Assembly (NCBI GenBank): GCA_018066245.1
Contig: JAGHRT010000017.1
Location: 41,647-105,646 of the forward strand
DNA: 64,000 bases
Reading direction: 5' to 3'
Origin: Candidatus Equimonas faecalis
GTDB taxonomy: Bacteria > Bacteroidota > Bacteroidia > Bacteroidales > Bacteroidaceae
The notes under the pieces are model-generated. The model searched no databases. It was not told where the DNA came from and saw only the letters and a program-made list of their open reading frames with translations. The translations under genes were made by a program, and so were the position numbers. This document shows, piece after piece, positions 52,081 to 60,785 of the stretch. Numbering within the stretch: the stretch's first letter is position 1; the number at the start of each line of letters is the position of its first letter.

Positions 52081-52168
52081 TAGTGTATAGAGTAGTTTTT
52101 CTTAGTGTATAGGGTAGTTCTTCGTAGTGTATAGGGTAGTTTTCCTTAGTGTATAGGGTAGATGTTCC
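52081..52168. repeat. 22-bp tandem array (family A), four units
   Basis: Units at 52081, 52103, 52125 and 52147, each TAGTGTATAG(A/G)GTAG plus a T/C-rich end. It lies 3' of fur and 5' of recR (both minus strand). The 251-bp gap also holds a TCGGAGGGGAAG... / CTTCCTCC hairpin near 52020. Confidence 0.87.
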
Positions 52169-52226
52169 GGAGGTTTTGGAAGTTCCGGCTCGTCTTTGGA
52201 GTTCGTCCGCTTCCCTTATGGGGGAG

Positions 52227-52682
52227 TTAGAGGGGACGCTTGGGAAGTCGGCGGTGAGCCTTGCATTGGGGACACAGGCCCTTTACGACATACGACGCAA
52301 AGCGGGGACGGAAACCTTCGGGCAGTTCCACCACGGGCAAGTGCTCGCTGCGCAGGCACCACACCCTCGCGCAGCGTTCACACTCAAAGTGAGGGTGGAA
52401 GTCGGCCATATCGCCCGTGCCCTCGTGGCAACGGCATTCGTCGTGGCACGGCGCATAGCGCGTCTGACCCCTGCTGTCCTCGATGCAATGCACCAGCGCG
52501 TTGGCACTGAACAGCGTCAGGGCGCGGAACACCGAACTCTTATCGACCGTGCTCAGCTTGGCCTCCAATTCGCTCAGCGAGTAGGCTCGTCCGTCCGTGC
52601 CGAGAGCATCGAGTACCAGCAGGCGGATGGCCGTCGGACGTATGCCGTGGGCCTCCAGTCGGGTGGATAATTGGGATTTCAC
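52227..52682 (-). CDS. Fur-family metal-dependent regulator
   Basis: A 151-residue repressor with a GTG start. The winged helix (RPTAIRLLVLDALGTDGRAY, DKSSVFRALTLFSANALVH) is followed by the metal/dimer domain: HPHFECERCARVWCL and a C-terminal CPQC provide the structural zinc site. Subtype (Fur, Zur or PerR) is not clear. The last codons (RRLPKRPL, stop) are read from a GC-rich repeat element. Promoter boxes for this gene and GH92 overlap in the 65-bp divergent gap. Confidence 0.86.
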   Translation of the reverse strand: MKSQLSTRLEAHGIRPTAIRLLVLDALGTDGRAYSLSELEAKLSTVDKSSVFRALTLFSANALVHCIEDSRGQTRYAPCHDECRCHEGTGDMADFHPHFECERCARVWCLRSEHLPVVELPEGFRPRFASYVVKGLCPQCKAHRRLPKRPL

Positions 52683-52686
52683 GTTG

Positions 52687-52694
52687 CAAAAGTA
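52687..52694 (-). promoter_or_regulatory. -7 box of the Fur-family gene
   Basis: Minus strand TACTTTTG ends four bases before the GTG codon, so transcription probably starts at or beside the start codon (leaderless). Confidence 0.55.
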
Positions 52695-52716
52695 CGAAAA
52701 TCTGCCGAATAATTTG

Positions 52717-52724
52717 TATTTTTG
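52717..52724 (+). promoter_or_regulatory. -7 box of the GH92 gene
   Basis: TATTTTTG matches TAnnTTTG, 23 bases before the GH92 start codon. The upstream TTG is poor. Confidence 0.5.
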
Positions 52725-52747
52725 CAGCGAAAAAGTACAACTACGCC

Positions 52748-55036
52748 ATGAAACGCCTTTTCTTCCTCCTCCTTTCGCTGGCCGCAGCCCTTCCGCCGGC
52801 CATCGCCTTCGACCCGACAGAGCTTGTCAATCCCTTCATAGGTACCACCAACTTCGGCACCTGCAATCCCGGAGCCGTGGTGCCGCAGGGCATGATGTCG
52901 GCCACGCCGTTCAACGTCATGGGAAGCGACCTCAACCACTACGACAAGGATGCCCGCTGGTGGAGCACGCCCTACGACAACACCAACAGCTACTTCACGG
53001 GCTTCTCCCATGTAAACCTCTCCGGAGTGGGCTGTCCCGACCTCGCCTCCCTGCTGCTCATGCCCACCTCCGGCTCTCTCGACGTGGATTACCACAACTA
53101 CGGCTCCACCTACACCGATGAGCAAGCCTGCCCCGGCTACTACGCCAACCGCCTTGGCAAATACGGCATCAAGGCCGAAACCACGGCCACCCTGCGCACC
53201 TCCCGAGCACGCTTCACTTTCCCGAAAGGGCAGGCCAACGTGCTGCTCAACCTCGGCGAAGGCCTCACCAACGAGAGCGGGGCATGGGTGCGCTACGTCA
53301 GCGACACGGAGGTGGAGGGGCAGAAGATGCTGGGCAACTTCTGCTACAATTCCCCCCGAGCCTACTATCCCATCTACTATGTCGTGCGCGTAAGCCGCAA
53401 TCCCTCCGCCCGTGGCTTCTGGAAGCACCAGCGCGAAGCCTACGGCGTGGAAAAGGAATGGAACCCCGAAGCCGGACGCTACAAGCTCTATGAGGGATAC
53501 CGCCGCGACCTGGCCGGCGACGACGTGGGAGCCTACTGGTCCTACGACCTTCAGGAGGGCGAACAGGTGGAAGTAAGCATAGGCGTGAGTTTCGTGAGCG
53601 TGGAGGGCGCCCGCCTCAACCTTGACGCGGAGCAGGGCGCCGCCACCTTCGACCAACTCCGGCAGGCGGCCCACGACCGGTGGAAGGAAGCCCTCTCCAT
53701 CGTGGAAGTGGAGGGCGGAACGCATGATGAACAAACCGTGTTCTACACCGCGCTCTACCACACCTTGATTCACCCCAACATCCTCAACGACGTGAACGGC
53801 GACTACCCCCTTATGGAAAACGAGGGCGTGGGCAACCTCTCCCAAAAGGCTAACGCTTCCTCCCCCTTTAAGGGGGATAAGAGGGGGTCTAAGGAGGCTT
53901 TGAGGGGGTCTCACTTCACCGTATTCTCCCTTTGGGACACCTACCGCTGCACCCACCAGCTCTTCACCCTGCTCTGGCCCGAAAGGCAACAAGCCATGGT
54001 GCGCTCCATGCTGCAGATGTACCGCGAAAGCGGCTGGCTGCCCAAATGGGAACTCTACGGCCGCGAAACCTTCACCATGGAGGGCGACCCCGCCATCCCC
54101 GTGATTGTGGACACTTGGTTCAAAGGGCTGCGCGACTTCAACATTGAAGAAGCCTACGCGGCCATGCGCAAGGGCGCCGTCACGCCCGGCAAGGACAACC
54201 CCCTGCGCCCCGACAACGACGACTACGTGCGCTTGGGCTATTGCCCCCTGCTGGAACAATATGACAACAGCGTGAGCCACGCCCTGGAATACTACGTGGC
54301 CGATGCCGCCCTTGCCCTACTGGCCGACTCCCTCGGCAAGAAAGATGACGCACGCCTCTTCCGAGCCCGTTCCCTCGGCTACAAGCATTACTACAGCCCT
54401 GAGTACGGCACGCTGCGACCCCTCCTGCCCGACGGCACCTTCCTTTCGCCCTTCAATCCCCGTCAGGGTGAGAACTTCGAGCCTTCTCCCGGCTTCCACG
54501 AGGGCAATGCCTGGAACTACACCTTCTACGTGCCGCACGACATCCCCGGCCTCTGCCGCCTGATGGGGGGCAAGAAGAAGTTCGTGAACCGCCTCCAGAG
54601 CGTCTTTGACCAAGGCTTTTACGACCCTGCCAATGAGCCGGACATCGCCTACCCCTACCTTTTCTCCCGCTGGACGGATGAGGCATGGCGCACACAGCGT
54701 CTCACCCGCCAGCTTCTCCGCCAGCATTTCCGCAACGCCCCCGACGGCATCCCCGGCAACGACGACACCGGCACCATGTCGGCTTGGGCCGTGTTCTCCA
54801 TGCTCGGCCTCTATCCCGACTGCCCCGGCCAGCCCTACTACACCCTCACGGCTCCCGTATTCGAGAAGGCCACGCTCCACGTCCCCGGCGGCGACATCGT
54901 CATCACCGCCCCCGATGCCTCCCAGAGCGACCGCGTCAGCCGCGTCCGCCTCGGCAGCAAAACCCTGGGCGGCTACCGCATCACCCATCAGCAACTCATG
55001 GAAGCCCGCCGCCTCCATTTTGAAATGAACCGATGA
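52748..55036 (+). CDS. GH92 alpha-mannosidase
   Basis: A 762-residue exported exo-alpha-mannosidase. Signal peptide 1-20 (MKRLFFLLLSLAAALPPAIA). Family blocks: VNPFIGT, GAVVPQGM, YFTGFSHVNLSGVGCPD, VFSLWDTYR, EGNAWNYTFYVPHD (acid Glu585) and GNDDTGTMSAWAVFSMLGLYP. GH92 removes alpha-mannose from N-glycans in a calcium-dependent way. Residues about 364-388 (SQKANASSPFKG...GS) are an extra segment encoded by GC-rich repeat DNA next to the conserved VFSLWDT. The stop overlaps the helicase start (ATGA). Confidence 0.93.
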   Translation: MKRLFFLLLSLAAALPPAIAFDPTELVNPFIGTTNFGTCNPGAVVPQGMMSATPFNVMGSDLNHYDKDARWWSTPYDNTNSYFTGFSHVNLSGVGCPDLASLLLMPTSGSLDVDYHNYGSTYTDEQACPGYYANRLGKYGIKAETTATLRTSRARFTFPKGQANVLLNLGEGLTNESGAWVRYVSDTEVEGQKMLGNFCYNSPRAYYPIYYVVRVSRNPSARGFWKHQREAYGVEKEWNPEAGRYKLYEGYRRDLAGDDVGAYWSYDLQEGEQVEVSIGVSFVSVEGARLNLDAEQGAATFDQLRQAAHDRWKEALSIVEVEGGTHDEQTVFYTALYHTLIHPNILNDVNGDYPLMENEGVGNLSQKANASSPFKGDKRGSKEALRGSHFTVFSLWDTYRCTHQLFTLLWPERQQAMVRSMLQMYRESGWLPKWELYGRETFTMEGDPAIPVIVDTWFKGLRDFNIEEAYAAMRKGAVTPGKDNPLRPDNDDYVRLGYCPLLEQYDNSVSHALEYYVADAALALLADSLGKKDDARLFRARSLGYKHYYSPEYGTLRPLLPDGTFLSPFNPRQGENFEPSPGFHEGNAWNYTFYVPHDIPGLCRLMGGKKKFVNRLQSVFDQGFYDPANEPDIAYPYLFSRWTDEAWRTQRLTRQLLRQHFRNAPDGIPGNDDTGTMSAWAVFSMLGLYPDCPGQPYYTLTAPVFEKATLHVPGGDIVITAPDASQSDRVSRVRLGSKTLGGYRITHQQLMEARRLHFEMNR
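53839..53912. repeat. GC-rich element inside the GH92 gene
   Basis: CTCCCCCTTTAAGGGGG palindrome followed by GAGGGGGTCT twice. It adds about 24 in-frame codons at a site where other GH92 proteins are compact. Confidence 0.75.
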
Positions 55037-56973
55037 ACCAAATATCCCTACAACAGCAGCTCCATCTCCTCCGCCTTGAATACGAACACGAGAAGGAGGA
55101 GTTCCGCCATGCCACCGAGGTGCAGGGCATTGCCCGCAAGGTGAAGCGCGGCGAGGCGTGGTATCCCGTCGCCTTGGGCCGCTCCTACTACAATTCCCTG
55201 AACCGCCTCGTGGTGGAAGTGCTGCGCACCGAAAACACGGAGGACGACTACGCCTTTGAATACGGGCGCCCCGTGTGCTTTTTTCAGGAGAATGCCGACG
55301 GCAGCCTTCAGTACCTCAACTTTGTGGGCACGATAAGCTATGTGGAGAGCGACCCCAATCTTGCCGGCGGTGCCCGTATGGTGGTGGTCCTCCCTTCGGA
55401 GCAAGCCCTTGCTGCCCTCCACGCCCTCAGTCGCCCGGGCGTCCAGCTCAATTTCGACGAGACGACCTATCAGCTTATGTTTGAGGCTCTGCGCAAGGTG
55501 ATGGCCGCCAAAGGCGACCGCCTGGCCGAACTGCGCGACCTGTTCCACGGAAGCACACCCGTGCGCTGGGGATCAGAACCCGCCGTGCCCGTCAGCCTTC
55601 CGTGGCTCAACGCCTCGCAGGAAGCCGCCGTGCGTCAGGTGCTCCGAGCCAAGGACGTGATGGTGGTACACGGCCCTCCCGGCACGGGCAAGACCACCAC
55701 TCTCGTCGATGCCATCAACGAAGTGCTCCGCCGTGAAGCACAGGTCATGGTGTGCGCACAGAGCAATACAGCCGTGGATTGGATAAGCTTGCAGCTCAGC
55801 CGGCGCGGCATCCCCGTGCTGCGCATGGGCAATCCTGCCCGCGTAACCGACGAAATGCTGGCCTGCACCTATGAGCGGCGCTTTGCCGACCATCCCGACT
55901 ACGCCACACTCTGGCAAATCCGCCACACGCTCAGTCAGCTCCGCGCTTCGAAAGGGTGCAAGCACGCCGATGCCCGCCATCAGAAAATCGCCCGCTTGCG
56001 TGAGCGTGCCGATGAACTGGAACTGGGCATACGCAACGACATCTTCAACAGTTGCCGCGTCGTGGCCTGCACCCTTGCGGGCAGCGCCAACGCCACGCTG
56101 ATGGGGCAGCACTTCCACACGCTCTTCATCGACGAAGCCGCGCAGGCCCTTGAAGCCGCGTGCTGGATAGCCTTGCAGAAAGCCGACCGCGTCATACTGG
56201 CCGGCGACCACCGGCAGCTGCCGCCCACCGTGAAGTGCTACGAAGCCATGCGCGGAGGGCTGGGGCGCACACTCATGGAGAGCCTTGCGGAGCACCATCC
56301 GGAGGCCGTCCGGCTCCTCACCGTGCAATACCGCATGAACGAAACCCTCATGCGCTTCTCCTCCGAATGGTTCTACGAAGGCAAGCTCACGGCAGCTCCC
56401 GAAGTTCGCCACCGCTCCATCCTCTCCCTGATTGACGACCCGCTGGTGTGGGTGGAAAGCGAAAGCAGCGAGGAGGCGGTGGGAGCCACCAATGGCCGCC
56501 TCAACACCGACGAAGCCCTGCTCACGCTACGAGCCCTCACGGCCTACTGCCGCCGTGTGGGATTTCAACGCATACAGGACGAACGCCTTGACTTCGGCGT
56601 CATATCCCCCTATCGCGCCCAGGTGGCCACGCTTCGCCACATGGTGCGCCACAGCAGCCAGCTGAAGCCCATCCGCCGCAGCATCACGGTAAACACGGTC
56701 GATGCCTTTCAGGGACAGGAGCGCGACGTGGTGTGCATCAGCCTCGTCCGAGCCAACGACAACGGCCAAATAGGCTTCCTTTCCGACCTCCGCCGCATGA
56801 ACGTGGCCATGACCCGAGCCCGCATGAAGCTCATCATCGTGGGCGATTCCGCCACTCTCACCCGCCATCCTTTCTACAAGGAATTGCACGCCAGGTGCAA
56901 GACGATGCAAGTGAATAATGTAAGAGAGAACAGTGAGCAGTTTAAGAGTGAGCAGTTTAAGAGTGAGCAGTGA
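55033..56973 (+). CDS. UPF1/IGHMBP2-like superfamily 1 helicase
   Basis: A 646-residue cytoplasmic ATPase. N-terminal beta-barrel-like region (about 1-190), then motif I GPPGTGKTTTL (214-224), Ia SNTAVD, II DEAAQ (367-371), III GDHRQLPPTV, IV/V ISPYRAQV and VNTVDAFQGQERDVV, VI NVAMTRARMKLIIVGD. This is the Upf1-like SF1B set, expected to unwind RNA or DNA. The last 15 residues repeat (SEQFK twice) because the gene runs through a 15-bp tandem repeat. Overlaps GH92 by 4 bp. Confidence 0.9.
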   Translation: MNQISLQQQLHLLRLEYEHEKEEFRHATEVQGIARKVKRGEAWYPVALGRSYYNSLNRLVVEVLRTENTEDDYAFEYGRPVCFFQENADGSLQYLNFVGTISYVESDPNLAGGARMVVVLPSEQALAALHALSRPGVQLNFDETTYQLMFEALRKVMAAKGDRLAELRDLFHGSTPVRWGSEPAVPVSLPWLNASQEAAVRQVLRAKDVMVVHGPPGTGKTTTLVDAINEVLRREAQVMVCAQSNTAVDWISLQLSRRGIPVLRMGNPARVTDEMLACTYERRFADHPDYATLWQIRHTLSQLRASKGCKHADARHQKIARLRERADELELGIRNDIFNSCRVVACTLAGSANATLMGQHFHTLFIDEAAQALEAACWIALQKADRVILAGDHRQLPPTVKCYEAMRGGLGRTLMESLAEHHPEAVRLLTVQYRMNETLMRFSSEWFYEGKLTAAPEVRHRSILSLIDDPLVWVESESSEEAVGATNGRLNTDEALLTLRALTAYCRRVGFQRIQDERLDFGVISPYRAQVATLRHMVRHSSQLKPIRRSITVNTVDAFQGQERDVVCISLVRANDNGQIGFLSDLRRMNVAMTRARMKLIIVGDSATLTRHPFYKELHARCKTMQVNNVRENSEQFKSEQFKSEQ

Positions 56974-56988
56974 ACGATTAAGAGTGGA
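56930..56988. repeat. 15-bp tandem repeat at the helicase 3' end
   Basis: Units of AGTGAGCAGTTTAAG at about 56931, 56946 and 56961 encode the last residues of the helicase and its stop. The 302-bp gap to the superoxide reductase holds this and the 58-bp dispersed repeat. Confidence 0.75.
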
Positions 56989-57063
56989 GAAGCATCCGTG
57001 TGCCATACCCTCCGATTACCCGCTGTCGTTTCCGATTCATCTTCTCATTGTTCACTCTCTTAC

Positions 57064-57121
57064 AGTTCACTTTGAATAAGAATGTGCTATTTCGAGTGGA
57101 CGGATGCCGCTGCGAAATCCA
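57064..57121. repeat. 58-bp dispersed repeat, copy B (inverted)
   Basis: Reverse complement of 31712-31770 with about five differences; similar sequence extends outward to about 57041 (CATTGTTCACTCT). Confidence 0.8.
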
Positions 57122-57159
57122 AAAAAAAGAGAAAAGCCAAGCGAAAAGAACCGAAAAGT

Positions 57160-57190
57160 TTGGAAAAACGGCACCGATGCCCCATTTTTG
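57160..57190 (+). promoter_or_regulatory. Promoter of the superoxide reductase gene
   Basis: TTG (57160-57162), exactly 20 bases, CATTTTTG (57183-57190), one mismatch from the consensus. Predicted leader about 80 bases. Confidence 0.65.
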
Positions 57191-57275
57191 CAGTTGCCAT
57201 AGGGACGTCTGAGATTCGTCAGAAATCATCAGAACCACCCCTCCTATTGTTTCACCTTTAACAACATTAACAACT

Positions 57276-57674
57276 ATGGCAACAAAATTCTACAAGTGCC
57301 CCATTTGCGGCAATGTCATTGTGAAGCACGTCGATTCACAGGTTGTCCCCGTCTGCTGCGGCAAGCCGATGCAGCTCCTCGACCCTCATTTAGAGGACGG
57401 TGCCGCCGAGAAGCACCTGCCCGTGGTAACGCGCCGGGAGACGGGCGAACTGCTTGTCAAGGTGGGCGAAGTGCCCCATCCCATGCAGCCGGAACATCAC
57501 ATCTGCTTCGTAGCCGTAGAGACGGAGAAAGGACTGGATGTCCACTACCTCAAAGCAGGCGACACGCCCGAAGCGCTGTGCTGCGATGCGCTGATGCCTG
57601 TTACGGCCGTCTATGAATACTGCAATCTCCACGGCTTGTGGATGACCACCGACATTCCTCCCCGCAGCATTTAG
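57276..57674 (+). CDS. Desulfoferrodoxin (superoxide reductase)
   Basis: A 132-residue cytoplasmic enzyme that reduces superoxide to peroxide. The desulforedoxin-type iron site is complete (Cys8, Cys11, Cys27, Cys28). The catalytic site has EKH (45-47), His68, His74, and C116-N-L-H119. This is the two-iron class. It stands alone with its own promoter and a strong terminator, as expected for an oxygen-stress gene in an anaerobe. Confidence 0.96.
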   Translation: MATKFYKCPICGNVIVKHVDSQVVPVCCGKPMQLLDPHLEDGAAEKHLPVVTRRETGELLVKVGEVPHPMQPEHHICFVAVETEKGLDVHYLKAGDTPEALCCDALMPVTAVYEYCNLHGLWMTTDIPPRSI

Positions 57675-57697
57675 CGCTGAGCGAATAACAGAGTGAG

Positions 57698-57742
57698 GGT
57701 GTGCCAAAAGTTTCCAATCGGACTTTGGCACACCTTCTTTGT
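57698..57742 (+). terminator. Rho-independent terminator after superoxide reductase
   Basis: GGTGTGCCAAAAGT / ACTTTGGCACACC stem with a ten-base loop, followed by TTCTTTGTT. Confidence 0.88.
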
Positions 57743-57828
57743 TATCTCAAACTTGCATTTTAGGATGCAAGCGGGCGCGGTATCGGAAATCTCGCCCTTT
57801 TCACGCGCGTATGTAAGAAATAAATGTG

Positions 57829-57836
57829 TACCTTTG
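57829..57836 (+). promoter_or_regulatory. -7 box before the LRR/tail gene cluster
   Basis: TACCTTTG, 52 bases before the start of the first gene. No TTG at the right spacing, so the promoter is only partly supported. Confidence 0.5.
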
Positions 57837-57888
57837 CAAAAATGATGTGCGCCATGTTTTCCATGCTGCGTAATAATAAATAAAACTA

Positions 57889-59505
57889 ATGAAAAAACTT
57901 CTTTTACTTTTCGCCGCCCTGATGCTGAGCTTAGGAATGGCACAAGGGCAAGCGCAAGAGAACACAGGTTCAAACACCTTGCCCACACCCAGCAACAACC
58001 AAATCGTGTACCGGTCGGCTAATCATGAGAAGATAACGCCGCATAACATTGAGGTCTTTGGCGCGACCTACAATGATGCCGATAATGTGTACGATGCCGA
58101 AGCCGATTATGGCGTAATCACCTTTGACGGCAATGTAACGACCATTGGAAAAGAGGCATTCGAATATTGCAAAAGTTTGACCGAGATAGTTTTTCCAAGC
58201 ACTGTGACGAGTATTGGAGAATGGGCTTTCTACGGTTGTACAGGAATGGCAGAGCTGACAATTCCAAGCACGGTGACGGCTATTGGAGGGTTCGCATTCA
58301 GCGGTTGGCCAAACCTGGCCAAGCTCTCTGTAAAAGCAGGAAGTATCGGAGAATCTGCTTTCGCAGGTTGCTCCAAGCTGAATTCAATCGATTTGCAGGA
58401 AGGCGTAATAAGTATAAGAGAAAATGCATTCCAAAATTGTGCCGGAATGGAAGAGTTAACCATTCCAAGCACGGTAAACGAAATTGGGATGCAGGCATTC
58501 TATGGTTTGCCAAACCTGATCAAACTTACCGTGAAAGCAGGAAGTATAGGAGGAATAGCATTCGCAAATTGCCCTAAGCTGAGTTCCGTCGATTTGCAGG
58601 AAGGCGTAACGGGTATTGGAGATAGAGCATTCCAAAATTGTGCCGGAATAGAAGAGTTGACCATTCCAAACACGGTAACCGCTATTGGAGAACAGGCATT
58701 CGATGGCTTGAGAAACCTGACCAAACTTACCGTGAAAGCAGGAAGTATAGGAGGAATGGCATTCGCTAATTGCCCTAAGCTGAGTTCCGTCGATTTGCAG
58801 GAAGGCGTAACGGATATTGGGAATAGAGCATTCTATAATTGTATCGCAATGTCAGAGATAGCCATTCCAAGCACGGTAACCACTATTGGAGAACAGGCAT
58901 TCGATGGTTTGCCAAACCTGACCAAACTCACTGTAAAAGCAGGAAGTATAGGAGGAATAGCATTCGCTAATTGTCCCAAGCTGAGCTCCGTCGATTTGCA
59001 GGAAGGTGTAACGGATATTGGGAATAGAGCATTCTATAATTGTATCGCAATGTCAGAGATAGCCATTCCAAGCACGGTAACCGCTATTGGAGAACAGGCA
59101 TTCAACGGTTGTTCTTGTCTTCGTTCTATCAAGTTTGGCAATGCGATGATGAATATAGCAAACAGTTCCTTCGTCAATTGCCCCAATGTGGCGTCTGTAA
59201 CATTCTCAGGGGTCATGGTGCTCAATAATATATTCAACGGGTTTGGCACAGCGGAATCTCCGGTAACTCTTAAGCTGCCTTTCTTCTGGCCGGTAAACGA
59301 CAAGCCGGTCAATAGTGCAACCCCCTGGCATGGCGGATATTTCAACTGCGAATATACAGTTCCCGTAGAAGATATTCTCGCCTCTCTCGGCTCTCTCGGC
59401 ACGAAGCAGAACGGCCCTGCCGTGAAAGTAACCGGAAGCGACGACAACGAGATTATCCTCTACGCGCCGAAGAAGGTGGAATATATTAAGGTGAAAGAGA
59501 ATTAG
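57889..59505 (+). CDS. BspA-type leucine-rich repeat protein with shared C-tail
   Basis: A 538-residue exported protein. Signal peptide 1-21 (MKKLLLLFAALMLSLGMAQGQ). Residues about 80-445 are BspA-type LRRs (LTIPSTVTAIGGFAFSG style) in four 67-residue blocks. The last 39 residues (SLGTKQNGPAVKVTG ... KKVEYIKVKEN) are almost the same as in the next two proteins. LRR proteins of this type bind host or bacterial surfaces. It begins a four-gene run with short gaps. Confidence 0.86.
   Translation: MKKLLLLFAALMLSLGMAQGQAQENTGSNTLPTPSNNQIVYRSANHEKITPHNIEVFGATYNDADNVYDAEADYGVITFDGNVTTIGKEAFEYCKSLTEIVFPSTVTSIGEWAFYGCTGMAELTIPSTVTAIGGFAFSGWPNLAKLSVKAGSIGESAFAGCSKLNSIDLQEGVISIRENAFQNCAGMEELTIPSTVNEIGMQAFYGLPNLIKLTVKAGSIGGIAFANCPKLSSVDLQEGVTGIGDRAFQNCAGIEELTIPNTVTAIGEQAFDGLRNLTKLTVKAGSIGGMAFANCPKLSSVDLQEGVTDIGNRAFYNCIAMSEIAIPSTVTTIGEQAFDGLPNLTKLTVKAGSIGGIAFANCPKLSSVDLQEGVTDIGNRAFYNCIAMSEIAIPSTVTAIGEQAFNGCSCLRSIKFGNAMMNIANSSFVNCPNVASVTFSGVMVLNNIFNGFGTAESPVTLKLPFFWPVNDKPVNSATPWHGGYFNCEYTVPVEDILASLGSLGTKQNGPAVKVTGSDDNEIILYAPKKVEYIKVKEN
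58340..59143. repeat. 201-bp in-frame tandem repeats in the LRR gene
   Basis: Four copies start at 58340, 58541, 58742 and 58943, each with GAAGTAT(A/C)GGAG. The third and fourth are nearly identical over most of their length. Each codes for three LRR units. Confidence 0.88.
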
Positions 59506-59528
59506 GAAATTAGGAAATCAGACACGAT

Positions 59529-60785
59529 ATGAAAAAGACATTTTCACTTCTCATCACGCTCTTCGCCGTGCTTTTTGCGCAAACGTCTTTCGCTGCCGAC
59601 GAAATTACCAGAGTAACCCAAGACGGCATTATCTACTCCCTATACGACGACAACACCGCTTATTTAGGTGACGGACGAGATGCAACTGGAGACGTTACAC
59701 TGCCAACCGTCATTACATACGAAGGTAAAGAGTACACACTCACGAGCATAGGGCTTTCGGCATTTTGGAATGCCACGATAACCTCAATCACCATTCCCAA
59801 TTCAGTTTCCACCATTGGAGATTATGCTTTTGAAGGCTGTAACTCATTGCAATTTGTTACCATAGGTGCCTTTGTGCAGTCTATTGGCAAGGGAGCTTTC
59901 AAGGGGTGTGGTAATTTGAAAGAAATGGTATTCTATCCTACCAAAGTTCCTACTGTGGGCGAATCGGCTATCCCAAATTCTAAGGATTTTCCGATAAAAT
60001 GTATTGATCAACCTAGCTATAGGCAAGTGCTTGACAATTTTTTCCATTTTGTATTTGATTTTATAGAATTAACTTATAATCCCGAGCCCTATTATAAAAG
60101 CATTATTGAAGCCATCACGCTTGCTGCAAACAGAGTCGCACTTTCGGACGAAGACGAAGCGGCTATAAAAGGCTGTACAGATAAAATGGCTGAAGCTTTC
60201 CAAAACTATGAAACCAACGTGGAATTGGTGGAAAACCTGAAACTCGTAATATATGAAAACGAATTGGCCGCCCATAAAGTTATTGCCCTTGCCGGAATCA
60301 GGCCAGCCATACCAAGCGACGGATTGCTTGAAGAAGAACAAACGGTGATAAATGGCAAGATGGCCCGCATAAACAATGCTACCTCTTTGGGTGAAATATA
60401 CACGCCACAAAAAGAAGCCCTTGACATTATGGCAATGCACCCAGCAAGAAAAGTAGCCCTTGCCGCCATAGAGGAAGCCATGCAGGGCAACGCGGACAGT
60501 AAGTATCTGAACGACCTTGTGAAAGAACAAGTGGATGCCATCATCAACGCCACAGATTTTGGAACTATAAACGATAGCCGGAACGTTGCTGTCAAGATAC
60601 TCAAAGGAGTAATGGACACGTATATAGCCGCCAAGGAAGAAGGCGAGACCTCTGCCTTCGGCTCCCTCGGTACGAAGCAGAACGGCCCTGCCGTGAAAGT
60701 TACCGGCAAGGACGGCAAGGAGATTATCCTCTACGCGCCGAAGAAGGTGGAGTATATAAGGGTGAATGAGAAATTAGCAAATTAG
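59529..60785 (+). CDS. LRR and helical-repeat protein with shared C-tail
   Basis: A 418-residue exported protein. Signal peptide 1-22 (MKKTFSLLITLFAVLFAQTSFA). Two or three BspA-type LRRs (about 75-150), then about 200 residues of Ala/Glu-rich helices (PYYKSIIEAITLAAN, GNADSKYLNDLVKEQVDAI) and the shared tail SLGTKQNGPAVKVTG...KKVEYIRVNE. The tail ends in KLAN because the stop moves into an AGCAAATT repeat. It starts 23 bp after the previous stop. Confidence 0.82.
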   Translation: MKKTFSLLITLFAVLFAQTSFAADEITRVTQDGIIYSLYDDNTAYLGDGRDATGDVTLPTVITYEGKEYTLTSIGLSAFWNATITSITIPNSVSTIGDYAFEGCNSLQFVTIGAFVQSIGKGAFKGCGNLKEMVFYPTKVPTVGESAIPNSKDFPIKCIDQPSYRQVLDNFFHFVFDFIELTYNPEPYYKSIIEAITLAANRVALSDEDEAAIKGCTDKMAEAFQNYETNVELVENLKLVIYENELAAHKVIALAGIRPAIPSDGLLEEEQTVINGKMARINNATSLGEIYTPQKEALDIMAMHPARKVALAAIEEAMQGNADSKYLNDLVKEQVDAIINATDFGTINDSRNVAVKILKGVMDTYIAAKEEGETSAFGSLGTKQNGPAVKVTGKDGKEIILYAPKKVEYIRVNEKLAN

